64,000 nt of DNA from NCBI GenBank assembly GCA_036971615.1, contig JAYKKR010000052.1, forward strand, positions 62,001 through 126,000, read 5' to 3'. The stretch comes from Amyloporia xantha (lineage: Eukaryota; Basidiomycota; Agaricomycetes; Polyporales; Adustoporiaceae). Shown piece after piece: positions 45,594 to 59,191 of the stretch (the first letter of the stretch is position 1; every line of letters begins with the position of its first letter). Under the pieces are notes generated by a model. The model did no database searches. It saw only the letters and a program-made list of their open reading frames with translations, and had not been told where the DNA came from. The translations under genes were made by a program, and so were the position numbers.

Positions 45594-46143
45594 TCACTGT
45601 TGGACCATCTTAGCAAAGCGAGGATCATGCCAAAGCTCGATAACGTCATTGGCAAGCTTCATGTCTGTGTTTATTGTTAGCAGCAGACCAATGGAGTCCA
45701 AGGTGAGCTCACCAAAGTCATCGCCAAACTGGATGATCTGGGCACAATCCGCATGGAGCTTGGTGGGAGTCCTGACTTTGCCAATGACCTCAACAAAAGT
45801 GTTTACCTTGAACTCGTTGATCTGTTGCATGTGAGCATTGACATATAACACGCAGATGTTACAATATACCTTGTCGAGCTTGGCAGTGTCCAAGTTCACG
45901 AGGACCACTTTGATCTGCACTTCATCGGAGGACTTGACCTCAAGATAATGCTCAGTGGGATAGACCTGGGTATGGGTGAGTCATTTTATGGATTTCAATC
46001 ATATGATCATGACGTACAGCCAAGATCTGGCACCACAACCTTGTCACGTATCCGTCAAACTGACCAAACTTGTCCTGAAGAATCCGGCCATTGACCCGAC
46101 CATGGGTACAGTCATACGTGGGATAGGGAGAAAGAGTGCTCAT
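45594..46143 (-). CDS. RPA3/RPA14-like subunit (right copy)
   Basis: Same four-exon structure as 23471-24020 and full-length. Differences include Phe to Ile at the start of exon 3 and Glu to Lys in the TPTELHAD segment. No frameshift was seen, so this gene, unlike its neighbours, is intact in both arms. Confidence 0.8.
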
Positions 46144-46699
46144 GATGGATGAAGGAAGAGAGTGGATGTGGAGAATGAAGCGGTGAAGGCTATTTTATAT
46201 CTTGATCATATCACGATATGGAGAGAGCGCATGCCTCTGAATTTTCTTGTTCTTATCAATATAGACATCGCCACAGGTGTTGAGATTGGGTATCGGCACC
46301 TATTATCTAATCACTAGTCGCAAAAGATCCAAGTTCTCCGACGTATGCAAAAGTGCAAGCTGCCGAATCGATATAAATTTAATGTAAGCTCACTTTTGTG
46401 TTGCTTCGTCCTGGTATGGAGGCGTAGAGAGCGGTAGATGGTGGTGCTCATGACTGTCGAGAAGGAAGTCTATACGGAGAGCTCCGAACCGAACCTCTCT
46501 TCCGATATCCAGATAAGGAAGCTATGACAAAGGTACTCCGACTGGCCCCAATCGCGGTACCGGAGTGAAAATACCTTAATTAATGGACTATGATAATAGT
46601 ATATACCTTGTAAATGGTAACGCATTCCGGGAAGAGGGGGAAGGATGTAATAGAACAAGTCAGCTATACCCGTGGAGGGCAGAGGTTGGGTGCCTGCGG

Positions 46700-47850
46700 C
46701 ATCCCGTGGCGCTGGCAGCACCACCCGTAGGAAGTGAAGAGTACTCCCCAAACACATTGCTCTTGGCAACACGTTCCAGAGGGCGGGGATACAAGCAAGT
46801 GCGCCCACTGGCCAAGAGGACAGCGGGCGTGGAGCGGCGCCAGTAGCAGCGTCCGCAGAGGGCCATGAAACTCCCCCGAATTCGTTGCCGTGGGCAACGA
46901 GCTCTAGGGGCGGGGTGGAAAGCAAGTGCGCCCGCTGTCCGCTTGGACAGCGGGCGTCGAGCGGCGCTGGTAGCGGCATCCGCAGAGGGCCACGAAAGCC
47001 CCCCGAATTCCTTGCCGTGGGCAACGAGCTCGAGGGGCGGGGTGGAGCACAAGCGCGCCCGCTGTCCAAGAGGACAGCGGGCATGGGGCGGCGCTGGCAG
47101 CACCTCCCGCGGGGAGCTAAGAGAGCTCCCCAAACGCGTTGCTCTTGGCAACGCATTCGGGGGGCGGGGTGGACCGCAAGCGCGCCCGCTGTCCGCTTGG
47201 ACAGCGGGCATGGGGCGGCGCTGGCAGCACCACCCGCGGGGAGCTAAGAGAGCTCCCCAAACGCGTTGCTCTTGGCAACGCGTTCGGGGGGCGGGGTGGA
47301 CCGCAAGCGCGCCCGCTGTCCGCTTGGACAGCGGGCATGGGGCGGCGCTGGCAGCACCACCCGCGGGGAGCGAAGAGAGCTCCCCAAACGCGTTGCTCTT
47401 GGCAACGCGTTCGGGGGGCGGGGTGGAACGCAAGCGCGCCCGCTGTCCGCTTGGACAGCGGGCATGGGGCGGCGCTGGCAGCACCACCCGCGGGGAGCGA
47501 AGAGAGCTCCCAAACGCGTTGCTCTTGGCAACGCGTTCGGGGGGCGGGGTGGAACGCAAGCGCGCCCGCTGTCCGCTTGGACAGCGGGCATGGGGCGGCG
47601 CTGGCAGCACCACCCGCGGGGAGCTAAGAGAGCTCCCCAAACGCGTTGCTCTTGGCAACGCGTTCGGGGGGCGGGGTGGACCGCAAGCGCGCCCGCTGTC
47701 CGCTTGGACAGCGGGCATGGGGCGGCGCTGGTAGCGAAGCCCCCGACCCGTTGCCGTGGGCAACGAACTCGAGGGCGGGGTGGAGCGCAAGCGCGCCCGC
47801 TGTCCGCTTGGACAGCGGGCATGGGGCGGCGCTGGCAGCGCCGGCTGACC
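46700..47850 (-). repeat. GC-rich tandem array of nine double-hairpin units (right arm)
   Basis: Inverted counterpart of 21780-22900 with nine units. Loop variants AAGC (as GCTT) and AAGA occur in the hairpin 1 stems. Long frames in all phases are compositional artefacts. Confidence 0.9.
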
Positions 47851-48069
47851 AGCGGGCACTGGGGCGGCGTGGCATGTTCAGGGCAGCGCGGTCGAGGCGC
47901 GTTCGACGGCGCGGCGTTTGTCTTCTGCAGCAGCGGGGAACGGCGCGGCGCGGCGTGTGCAGTGCGGCGGGGTGTTTGCGCTGAGGAGCGGCGCGGCGTG
48001 TTTGCTGTCGACGGGGAGTGGCGCGGCGTTGGCGGGGAGCAGTGCAGCGGTGCACGCAGGGCTCTGTGC

Positions 48070-48834
48070 TTGAAAGAAAAAGTCAGTCAGAAAAGGAGGA
48101 GAAGATACTTACCTGCTCCCTTGCCTCTGCCTGTAACCCTTCTGCTACTTCTACTGCACACTCCAGTGGTCTTGTAGAAGGCTCACAGCCTTGTTGTTGT
48201 GGAAGCAGCAGGAGGAGGAGGAGCTCGAGGAGCAGGAGGACATGGAGGAGGAGGAGGAGGCACACTGAGCACCAGGAAACCGCGCGAGAACGGCGCGCGC
48301 TCGACGGGCGCCTAAAGGGCGCTCGTTTTGCGAAAGTCCGTATTCCATTAATAACGTTGGGAATATGGCCTCAAATCACCCCAAATTTTTCAGGGGCATT
48401 CTAATGCATGATTAGAATGCCCGTGCAAAATTTGGTGCGATATAATTAACATTTGACCCTTCTGTAGGTCGCGCAAAACGCTTTCCGGCACTTTCCGGCG
48501 GGCGTCTAGGGCGCGTAGGGCGACGCACTGCAGCGGATCGCCCTACGCGGACTTAGCAGATTTTTCCTCTTGCCTTTTGCCACATCCGCGCGCGCTCCTC
48601 CTCGCTTGCCTCCCTCGTGCCATCCATCCAATTTTACAGCATAAATGTGAGTATTCACATTCTATTATGCTTTATATGTTGTTATAAACTCACCTAAGCC
48701 TGTTGAACAGCCTTTAAGCCCAGTAGAAGACCCTGCTACATCCAGACCTGGTTTTCGAACACAGACAGTGAGCAGGTCTTTTCTCCCTAGCTTATTGAGA
48801 CCAAACTGACTTTTTCTTTGCCATATACCTAGCC
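48070..48834. promoter_or_regulatory. Divergent 5' region with hairpin module (right arm)
   Basis: Counterpart of 20792-21560. The hairpin at 48512-48549 has perfect 12-bp arms. The consensus intron on the minus strand is at about 48070-48113. Confidence 0.5.
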
Positions 48835-51800
48835 ATGTCCCGATCTCCAAGCCCTGAGCAGCTCCAAAAGCTGCTAGGTGTTACCCTGGACATCCCTGAG
48901 CGTCCTACATCGATGGTGGAGATTAGGGAGGTTGTTGGTCATCCGTTGGGTCCTGATGATCCTAGAGGAAAGGCCTATCTGGTGATGATAGATTCAACCG
49001 AGGAAGGGATGGAGAGAATGCAAAGTCAGGCAAGTAGTCTTGAAGTGCACAGTGCAAATGCGAATGAGCTCAGGACTATGGGTGAGTGATGACGTCTTTC
49101 CATGTGATCTGAGCGCTTACGCGCCCAAGGTTTCTTACATCTGAAACCTTACGATCGCTTGATTGGAAGGAAGATTGGAAGCCCTTCGGATGGATCTGAA
49201 GATATCCTCCTTCTCTACATGGTTCCTCAGCGGTGTGTTTCTTATATCTTTTCTTTTTCTCTCTCCCATCTCACATGTTATTTAGTCTTCTTCCCTCCGA
49301 CCTTGTTGCCAAGTTGTTAGCTATCCTTCTCAACTCATTGGTCCTGAGGACGAGTGTACCAGAACAAAGGCACAGCAGTGCGGTTCAGAGGATGAGTATC
49401 AGGGTGGGGTCTGGTGGGAGAGAAGTTCCTCTTCTGAATCTGTTGGACGTGATACTCGTGCCTATAATTTGGCCCAGTCTTATGAACGCGTGAGAAAGCT
49501 TATCGCTCCAGGAAGACTTTCCAAAGTTTACGAGGAAAGTTTGACTGAGCATGGCAAGTTGCGGAAGGAGCTGGTGGAGGCAAGTAATCATGTCCAGTAT
49601 TAGTACAGACACTAACTGATTTATCAGGTTGGATCTCGCATCGCCATCAATGCTCTGGAGCGCGGAGACTCTGACTTGGTCAATTTGCTCAAAGCTCAAG
49701 CTGAGCTCACTGCTAAGTTTCCAATTGGCTTTGAGGGCAATTACGCCTTCACCAATGTTCAGCTGAACATTGCTTCCACCAAAACCAAGCAACAGGCCCA
49801 GGCGCTAGGTAAGTAGTTGATTATCTGAATTTCTTTAATATCTATTGCATATGTTTGCTTCTTTCTGCTCTTTATTTATTCTTCTTGCCCTCTATTCTTT
49901 TCAAATAAATTCCCACACCCACTGGGGGTGCTTCTTCTATATTTACATCCAATTCCTGATCTCCCCTTCCCATATTTCCCTTTATTTATTTCGCTTTTTC
50001 CCTATTATTTCGATTTTATTTCCTCTTTCTGCTCTTTATTTATTCTTCTTGCCCTCTATTCTTTTCAAATAAATTCCCACACCCACTGGGGGTGCTCCCT
50101 CCATCTTTCCATCCAATTTCTCTCCTCCCCTTCGCATTTTTGCCTCTATTTATTGCGCTTGTTTCACTTTTTCTGACAATTTCTTTTCTAGGTGCTTTGT
50201 TCAAGGCAGAACTGGGCCCTTTTGCTGGTATCCATGTGGATAGCTATGACAGTTGGGTTGCCATGTCTTGCATGACTGTCTTCTCTCAACTGGACAAGAA
50301 TGTTGATCCTGGTGTCTTCATCTTTCCTGCCTTTGGTGTGTTCATCTCCATGCCCTATCTGTATGATCCAGAGAATCCACAAGAGGTTATGTCTGTCTGT
50401 TTCAATGGACTGTATCCTCATGGTGGAACTCCGCCCGTTGCGCTCACCAACACCACACCCAATAACACTTCCTACCGCTTTACTCTCATCAACTATCCTA
50501 ACGACAGCACTCTGGAGGGGCTGGCGCATGTTGGTTTTTGCAGTGGTGAGAATGGAGAATTGGAGGAGATTCCTCCTCATCTCAGTCTTCATGGGTGTGT
50601 ACTCTATCTTCTTGATTTTATTTTTTCCTTAAGCTTCGACTTATCTTTTCTTCTAGTGTTTCTCATCCCAATGTTCCTATTGTCAATCATGGCAATATTC
50701 TCACTGATGGCATGGCTATGACCAATGCACAGGGTCTTTTGGACGCTGTTGCCAGAGGTTTTCATCTTGCTTTGTCCTCTCGCCTTGATCAAATTCCTGC
50801 TTGCTATCAGCCTACCGTCGACACTGATGCCTTCATGAACTGTATTACGTTCAAGAACGAGCAAGGTGAAGTTATTCATCCTTCTGCCTGGAGCATGCCG
50901 CCTTCAGAGAAAGAGAAGCGTGCTGCTCAGGGTAAGCTCTGGAAGAAGATGCGTCTTCATCGTGGTGGTGCAATTCCTCATGTGGTTCTTGGCAACTCCT
51001 ATCAGCCATTCAAGAAGTATATGGAGAGTATTGGGGAGGCAGAGGAGGATGTGGACGATGTTCAGCGTGTGCGTGGTCGTATTCGTTGTAAGTTGTCTTT
51101 GCATTTTTTTTCTTTGCCTTTTGTTTTTATTTCTGACTCATTTTATTTAATTCCAGCCTCTCGTACCTACAGACGTAAGTGTTTCTGCCACTATACATAA
51201 TTTATTCTAACATGGTTTCACAATTTCCAGGCAACAACTCTGAGAAACAGAGGGGTCAGAAGCGTCAGCATGAAGAAGCTGAGGAAGAAGAAGAAGAAGA
51301 AGCAAATTTGCCTTCCATATTGAGAGCTAGTAAGCATCCTCTTTATTTCTTTTTGACTTGTCTAACTTGTTGCACAGATACTAGCTTGGATAATATTGCC
51401 TCTGCCATGAGGTTGCGCTCTCAAGCACTGTTTGAGCAGATGCAGCAGCAGGCATCTGGCTCTGCTACACGCTCTAGCAAGCGCCTGAAAGCTGGTATGT
51501 CTAAGTAGATAGATAGATATGCACAAATTGATGTATGTGTTAGTTGGAGGCGTTTCGGATAATGCAGAAGAAGGCTTGCCCATGGACGCGCAGTCGGGTA
51601 ATACTTTTGATGCTTTTGAGGAGTTTATGAGTGGTACGTCTTGCAGAATGTCACAGTTCCTTTACATTCTAATTTCTATATAGAACAGGAGTTTGAAGAA
51701 GACGAGAACGCGAGCACAGATGGAGGAAATTCTAAGTCTGAAGTGTTGTCACATGGTATGCATCTTTGCTATCTTCATAGCATCAGTGTCTTATAAATTA

Positions 51801-53857
51801 TTCTCTAGATATTGCTGACGTCTTTGAGTGCTTCTCATGTAACAATCTTCAGAAGACGTTGGACAACTTGACTCAGATCCACCAGTCCATGCTGTCAACT
51901 CCTCAGTTTCTCCAGCATGAGCAAGCTTTCCACACCCGTCTTTATTGCTTCCTGAAAGGCTACACTAGTAAGGAGCGTCTCTCTCCTGACATGGCCTCTA
52001 CAGTTGCTGGTATGGAAGGCGACTTTGACTTTGTGGAGATAAAGTCAAAGATCCAAGGTCTGGAGATGCGTTTGCTTCGTCAGCAGGCTCTGCTAGCCAA
52101 CAGCTATGCTTGGATGTGGCTGGACAAAGACTGTATGGATCACTGTCGCTGTGTGATGGACTTGGTGTTGAATGTGCAGATCAGAAGTACGTCAACCTGG
52201 CTGGAGAGACTCTCTATGGACATCTATGATGCTGTCTTGGCTCGGTCTCGCGACAACGACTACTGGGTCTCTCTTCTTCCTCACACTTATCTTCCTGCGT
52301 TGTCTGCCAAGGTGGAGTCTTACAAATTCCACTGTCGCGGTATCTTTCAGACTCCCACCGCTATCACCGATCGTGTTTGTCAGATTCTCAATGAAGTCCT
52401 TCGCTTCTGGCTTGGATATTCCACCAACACTTCTCGCCTTGGTGCCTACTTTGTCCAATTCCTCATCTCCACTACTCATTCTCAAGATGTCTTGCTCGTC
52501 GACGGTGTTTGGCTTGCTGCCTTACATCTGAAACAAACTGTCTTGCAGACTAAGCTCAGACATTCCTCGCTCCATCTTTCTCATCTTGAAGACTTCTACA
52601 ATGTTCTTTTGAACAGCGCTCTGGCAGATGACAACTCGCCAGAGAGGAAGTTGCTCACTGATATCTCTTCTGTCACTCATGAGTGCATCCTTCTTTCTCA
52701 TCGTCTCTCCACCATCGCATCACCTCCAACTGAGCACATTCCCCATCTTGATCCATATTTGTTCGCACCTAACTCCTACAAGGACATTCTTCACTTCGTT
52801 GAAGAACTTCTGCCCCTTGTTCCCTTTCCAAACCAACTCCCTGCTGACTGTAGCAAGCTTGTTGAGCAGGTCTATCGCGACGCTGACAAGAAGCTTCCCT
52901 TTCGTGAGCATGCCCCTTCTCGACTTCGCGTTTTGGATGCATCTGGACCCTTCCATCCTGACCACATCGACCAACCTGGTGGTTTTGCCAGTGCTTGTAT
53001 CTGGCGCGGTATCACCTTTGGCACGCAGTCTGTGCTGGAGGGGCCCAACTACTGGACCAGTCTTCACATGTGGAAGCAGTGGGCAGAGGGCAAGGACGAC
53101 ACTTATCTCTGCAATCTCTCTGCATATGGTGCTTGCATGTCTGGATGCAACCCCTGGTTGGCTAGCTCCTACTTTTCACTGGAGAACCAGTGGAAGCTTT
53201 TGTTGGGCAAGCATGAAGGAGGCCCTCTTCCATTCAAAACTTGCTATAAGTTTATCAAGCAGCGTGCGCAGCAGATGGGTGAGTTGATCGCTACATTGCT
53301 CACTTGTGATCTTGTCTATGCAGGCAAGGTCACAGCGCCTTCTGCTGTGGAGATGGGTCAGCAAGTTCTCATCATTGGAAAGGGTGCGTTGCACGCGCTG
53401 GAGTTTATGCAGTTGGTTCCTGTTGATTGCAAGGATGAGGAGGTGGTCTCCAAGGCATTTGTGGACGTCTTCCAGTATCTTGAGCGTAATATTTCCTTTC
53501 ATCTTCGCGCTCAGATTGTTTTTGATCCCATTATGATGGAGCATCTGCTCTGTAAGTTCTATAGGATTTATGGGAAGGGAAAAGGGAAGGGGAAGGGGAG
53601 AGGGAAGGAAAAAGGAAAAAGAAACGGGAAGGGGAAGGGGAAGAGGGGCGCAGGGAAACAGTGATTGAATGACTTTAATGAAACTTCATCATTTGTATCT
53701 TTCAAATTGCGTATTCAATCGATTGCTATTTCTTGTAGCCCCTCTGGGTGTCCAGCAAGTGGGCTTTTCTCAAACTGAAGGTACGTATAGCTATTCTTGT
53801 TTGATTCGTCTCTCATTAGCGAGCAACAACCATCTATTATCGAATAGAGTTTTATAA
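48835..53857 (+). pseudogene. Candidate 2OG-Fe(II) dioxygenase (TET/JBP-like) with large C-terminal domain; right copy, frameshift in exon 3
   Basis: Same ~14-exon gene as 15442-20791. Exons: 48835-49081, 49130-49232, 49286-49579 (GC-AG donor), 49628-49808, 50192 onward, and so on; the final exon ends with TAA near 53857 if the Gly-Lys repeat is intronic, or at 53664 otherwise. The dioxygenase HxD is near 50233, the distal His at 50419 and the Arg at 50476. The C-terminal region, broken in the left copy, is intact here through SYFSLENQWKLLLGKHEGG. A one-base deletion near 49324-49329 (LAIRSQL in the left copy) breaks the upstream frame. A GTGAGT...GCAG segment at about 53280-53327 is probably a 48-nt intron. 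Confidence 0.55.
49865..50105 (+). repeat. Intronic minisatellite, two copies
   Basis: Right-arm version of 19187-19765 with two units, in the intron between 49808 and 50192. Confidence 0.85.
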
Positions 53858-53881
53858 TCGGTTCAGTCATATTGCCGATCC

Positions 53882-55081
53882 TCAGACATCTTCTGACAAG
53901 TGCATGCGCTTCAGAGAATGCGACCCATCTTCATCTTCACTGCTATCATCTACTCTGTATCCCACTCATCGCTTGATCTGCTTCACTGGGGAAAGCTCAC
54001 ACTTCAGAAGCTTGTCTATACGCTGCTGTTGCACGACCTGGCAAATTCATCAAACCCTGAATCATCCAACTTTGGTGTGTGCTTACCTCTTGCACCGTGC
54101 GGTCCATGACGCATACTGACTTCAGTTTGCATAAGAACAGATGGCTGCCGTCAAAGGTGGGAACGGTGCCAAAACAACCTGTATCTCAACCAGATTGCCC
54201 ACATGTATGTTGGACGGCTTGAGACGCTTCATCTTCAAAGGACTTTCCGTTTGGTGAGCAACAGCACGTCTTAGACTGAATGACCACTTACTCGCGGCTG
54301 ACACACTGATAGTACTCCACTTGGTTCTCCTCCAGATGTACTTCAGTCGTAATACGCTTGGCCATCACTCCAGAAGGGTCCACATCTTTACCCAAAGGCT
54401 GAGAGATGCGTCCCTTTGCCTCTCGGGGATGAGCAAAGTATCGGCTAGAGAATTTGAGAACCAGATCACCGTTGAGGTGAGTCGGCTTCCAAGGGCCCAA
54501 TGCGTGTCCAGCAAGATGACTAGCCAAGACGCCGTGGATAGCCAAGACACCTCGCACATACCGCTCAAAACAGTCCAGACCCAGGCCTGTCAGGGTGATG
54601 GACTGCTCCGCGTTCCCCAAGTGTCGTGGAAGTCTATGAGATAGGTCAGTTGTCGATTAAGAACAAAGTCCATACTGACGCACTGGCTACCATTAAGGAT
54701 AGGAGGCAGGTTCTTCTCATATACATATCCCAGCAGCAACAACACCGCTTCCTCCGGTGCACTTGTGCTCAATCCCTCACCACGCCATACCAGCTCACAT
54801 TTTTGACGTCTCTTGCCCACAGGCAACTCTGATGGAAAAGGATCGAGCATTTGGAATGCAACATCAGGCTAAACGACAGTGAGCAGAAGGTACAGTTACA
54901 TTGAGATGACGTACGGCTGCAAAGTGTTCCAGATGTGCACGACCAAAATCCTTTTCGCGTGTGACAAGAACCTCGCTCAGCATCTGTTCTGTTTTGTTGT
55001 AAGTATAAGGCTGAAGCTCACAGAGCATCACATAGACTTACGATACTTGTCCTTGTCGTCATACAGAATTGCAAGTGCCAT
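53882..55081 (-). pseudogene. Unknown accessory protein, right copy, frameshifted
   Basis: Counterpart of 14217-15417. A T run in the VEIQVVFGTV segment is one base shorter (near 54172), so the frame moves to VVLAPFPPL and ends early, removing the acidic C terminus. The stop codon in the original frame lies 24 bp from the end of the convergent gene. Confidence 0.55.
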
Positions 55082-55689
55082 CTTGCAGGTGGAACAGACA
55101 AGTCGACTAGGTGGGCGTTGAAAGCAGGTCAGATGTCTTGCTCACATCTAGATGACTGTGGCTGAGCGCAGATGGTGTTTCCGATCTACCCCGGTTATGG
55201 TAATATTGCCATGCACTCGCAACAGATGCAATTGGACAAAACATGCATGTCTAGTACTGATACATCCTCGACACTTTCTGCATCTAAATTGTCTCATTCT
55301 ACAGACCCATCTCATTCATCTAATGGAGATGAATGCGATGTGGGAGGTCAAGGGAAAGTGGGTATGCTCGGTGATACAGCTCGAGACATTCTGATGAGAA
55401 TTCACCTGGATCGTAGATCCACCATACGATAGAACTGAGATCTATGCATCGGGCATCGGACTTGTGACCGCCGATCCTCTTACATCTCACCCCAAAGAAA
55501 TGTTTGTCACGTAGAAAGATATCATTGGTCCAGCACATGAACGTACATGACCCCAGTGCCTTTCCACCGTAACTCTCCGGTGTCTGGATTCCTATCTCTT
55601 CCGAGTCAAACCCAGATAAAAGCCACCCCGTCAAGAGCTCATCTTCTCCAGAGACGTCCATCCGCTCTCTATCATTCTTCCTCTCCCAG
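55082..55689. promoter_or_regulatory. Divergent promoter region (right arm)
   Basis: Counterpart of 13609-14216. No gene or specific site was recognised. Confidence 0.35.
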
Positions 55690-58600
55690 ATGGCACCACG
55701 CGCTCGAGCTCGTGGCCGTGGAACCTCAAACCGCGGGACGCCTGGCCGGTATGACTCTGTTCTATCTGAACATCTGGTCCATGTCCTGACCATGTCTCTT
55801 GTTTCAGAGGTCGTGGTCGTGGTCGTGGTCGCAAAGCAATCTCAGCTGAGAGTATATCTGACAGTGATGCCGAGTAAGTAATCCTATTTGTTATTGGCAT
55901 TGTATGCTTGCTCTAATACTCTACGTCACAGGGAATACACATCTGACCGTATCAAAAGGTAAGAAGGACTTGGATTGTTGTTATCTTGTTTCTCATTATA
56001 TGTTACATAGGATCAAAAAGGACGATGAGTATGCATGTTGAAATCTATTGTCCTTATTTTGTGCTGATAATGGTATTGCAATAGCGATGTGTTTGGCACA
56101 AGGTATGTTTGGTTTTGCCGCTTTGATATGTATGCTTATAGCGCATTCTAGTCAAGTGCTTGCTGCGAAAGGGCGTGCAAGTCAAAAGTAATTATTATCT
56201 TGTTGTTCACATCACAATCACTGATTTTGCATAGGGTTGAGGAGGATGTAGACATGGCATCTGAAGACGATGCTGGCAATCCATCGTGTGTCATTTCACT
56301 GTCCTCTTGATATTGTTTTGATGTTGATCTGATCCATTTGCCAGCTCTGATCGAGACCCAAGCGATCTTGAAAGGTATGTGTTGAAGTGCTTTTCTCGGT
56401 TTTATTTCTAACATGCTTATAGCGATGAGGCTGCTGTCATTGAGGAACCTGAACTTACTGAGACACCTAAGAAAAAGTGAGTATATTCATGTGTTGAATC
56501 ATGTGTGGCTACACTGATATGATTGCTTAGAAAAAGGAAACTCTGACACCGCCGCCGACTCCCAAGACACCTTCTCCCTCGTACGTGTATCTTATTTGTT
56601 TGTGTCAGCTATCACTCATGCAGGTTGTAGCAAATCTCGACGTGGCATCTCCAAGACACCTCGCAAGCGGTTGAAATTGTGAGTTCTTGTCCTGTTATGT
56701 TTGCATCTGCTAAAGTCAACTCAGTGTCTCGAGCGACGAGGAGGAGAGTGACAAGTAAGTCAAGTCATGTATATATGTAGAAGCTTTACCGACTCATTGA
56801 CATGTAGTGCGTCACCCAAGAAGAAGCAACGTGCAGCGTAAGTCCATGTTATAAGATACATTGTTCCTGTCTGAGCTCATCGCCAGCAGTACGCCGCATC
56901 CTGATAGTGATGATGCTTTAGTGGAGACCAGCGAAGATGAGAGGGAGCGTCGTGTTGATAAGTTGAAGATCCATCGTCAGATCACGTCAGTGTTGAAAAA
57001 GATGATTGTGCTTGGCGAGTAATTTATCCTGTTTGTAGTGAGTCGCCGGAGTGGAAGAAGTTCAAGTTGTTGCAAGGAGAACTTCACACTCTGCAGGGAA
57101 AGCTTGCTGAGATTGAGATGGCGACACCCAAGAAGTGAGTATTGCTTTGTCGTCTTATAAGGTCAATCTTGTGTTGACTGTATTGCCCTAGGAAATCTGC
57201 ATCTTCGTCTCCTGTCAAGAAGGGCAAAAGCACAATCTTCCCGAGCCCCTCCTCCAAAAAGATTTTAGCTCCTGCGTTCACGGGTAGCATGTCATCCTCG
57301 GAAGACGGAATGGAGTAGGTGCAGCTATATTGCGCTTATGGTTTTTGCTTATATGTGTTCACAGAGACAGGCCTAGTCCTGTCAAGAATACCTGGTTGGT
57401 GAGCAATGTTGACAGTGATGATGATATGGCTCATACTACTCCTGGCAGGTATGTCAATCTTACAATGTTCCCAACTTTGGCTGACACTCCGCCAAGGAAA
57501 TCCAAGACAAACTCTCCCAACAAGCGGTGTGAGCTCATTGCGGATGAAGCATCTTCAGACAATGAAGTCAGCAACATCAAGGTGTCTGACAAGAACAAGA
57601 TGGCCTCACCCAGGTATGTATGGTCAATTCGACTGTGATATATGCCTGCTCACTTCTCATATAGGAAGGGAAAGGGCAAGGACTCTCCCAAGATAGCTGG
57701 AATGCTGAGCAGAGAGCTGTGGGATCCTCTTTTGGAGGACTTTTACCAGGATGTTCCGCCTTATGAGTATGTATATCCATTGTCCTAGACACCTATATTG
57801 TGGAGACTCAATGAACAATTAGTGCTGTTGAACTTGTGTCTGATGTTATGCCTATCCTGCTGTCTTTGGCACTCGACATATTTACTCCACAGCCCATCAA
57901 CACGAGGTATGTGAATCTCATGCGCTCCTCATCGGTGCATCTAATGAAATACAACACCACAGAGCTTTGGTCAAACTGATAACCACACCTCAGTTTGATA
58001 CGCGTGTTGTGAACCCAGCACGTGTCAGTGACATTGACAACAACTTCAATGCAACTGCCAAGGCCACTCTCAGCCTGGATGTGTCGTTTGAACCTGTCAT
58101 ATGCGTCACGTATGGATCTGTCATAAGATCTCAGCTTTTTGTCGGTGCATCTAATGAAATACAACACCACAGAGCTTTGGTCAAACTGATAACCACACCT
58201 CAGTTTGATACGCGTGTTGTGAACCCAGCACGTGTCAGCGACATTGACAACAACTTCAATGCAACTGCCAAGGCCACTCTCAGCCTGGATGTGTCGTTTG
58301 AACCTGTCATATGCGTCACGTATGGATCTGTCATAAGATCTCAGCTTTTTGTGCCACGAGAAGCTGGTGGAAAATACGTCAAGGACATTCTCATTCATCC
58401 GCTGATGCAGGAGTGGCAGCTCGCATGTGGCTTCTATGGTCATGTCTATGCCAATCCTCTTAATGTTCGTTCATTTGGCAATGGCTTAGGTATTGGAACA
58501 CGACACAACACCAAAGCACCTGTCAATCCAACATCCTGTAAGTGCGCACTTATATGAGCTATCTGTATCACACTCTCAACCATAATATAGCGTCTGGATC

Positions 58601-58989
58601 ATACACAGACAGACTCAAGAATGCGGTCAAAGGAAGCAACAGATCCTCCAACGTCAACCACCAGGGGGTGTATGGTACCCTACCAGGACGCATGTTCTTG
58701 AACCTTGGGACCACAGTAAGAAAGTTCTTGACTTGTATATGTATTATTACTGATGCTCCATAGTTCCTGTACGGGACTGCTCTGCATACTTCCAAGGCAA
58801 GCGCAGCAAGAATCTGAGTTCAACTTCAAAGACATTGCGACCAAATGTCCAGTCTTTGAAGGTGAGATTCCAGAGGCATCGCTTGTCGGTGTGTTGCATA
58901 CGGTTGGAAAGTTCAACAAGGGTTCAGGCGACACACTTTCCACCAATATCATGGCTGTTATGTTACTTGCCCGTACTAGCAATGATTGA
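55690..58989 (+). pseudogene. Unknown RG-rich multi-exon protein, right copy, with duplication and frameshifts
   Basis: Counterpart of 10521-13608. A 210-bp tandem duplication (57933-58142 and 58143-58352) repeats an intron end plus 61 codons (LVKLITTPQFDTR...RSQLFV); the frame stays open through both. Two one-base losses relative to the left arm, near 58664-58668 (GGGAGG to GGGGG) and near 58814 (CTGGAG to CTGAG), break the C-terminal domain before its last ~100 residues. Confidence 0.6.
57933..58352 (+). repeat. 210-bp tandem duplication inside a gene
   Basis: Two almost identical 210-bp copies (one T/C difference, GTCAGTGAC against GTCAGCGAC), each starting CGGTGCATCTAATG. The left arm has one copy. 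Confidence 0.95.
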
Positions 58990-59191
58990 TGTCAGCTGTG
59001 TCTCTCATGTATCTTGCGTACTTCTGCTTATTCAATGACATGTTCAATTCAATTGCGTATATTCAACTTGCACCAGAATAATAGAAAGAGTCTTTGATTT
59101 GATTTTGAGGGCGGTTATGGGTCATGTCATGTGATCTGAACCTTGTCACATGACTGTGATCTGATCATGTGACTTTGGGAATGGTGATGAC

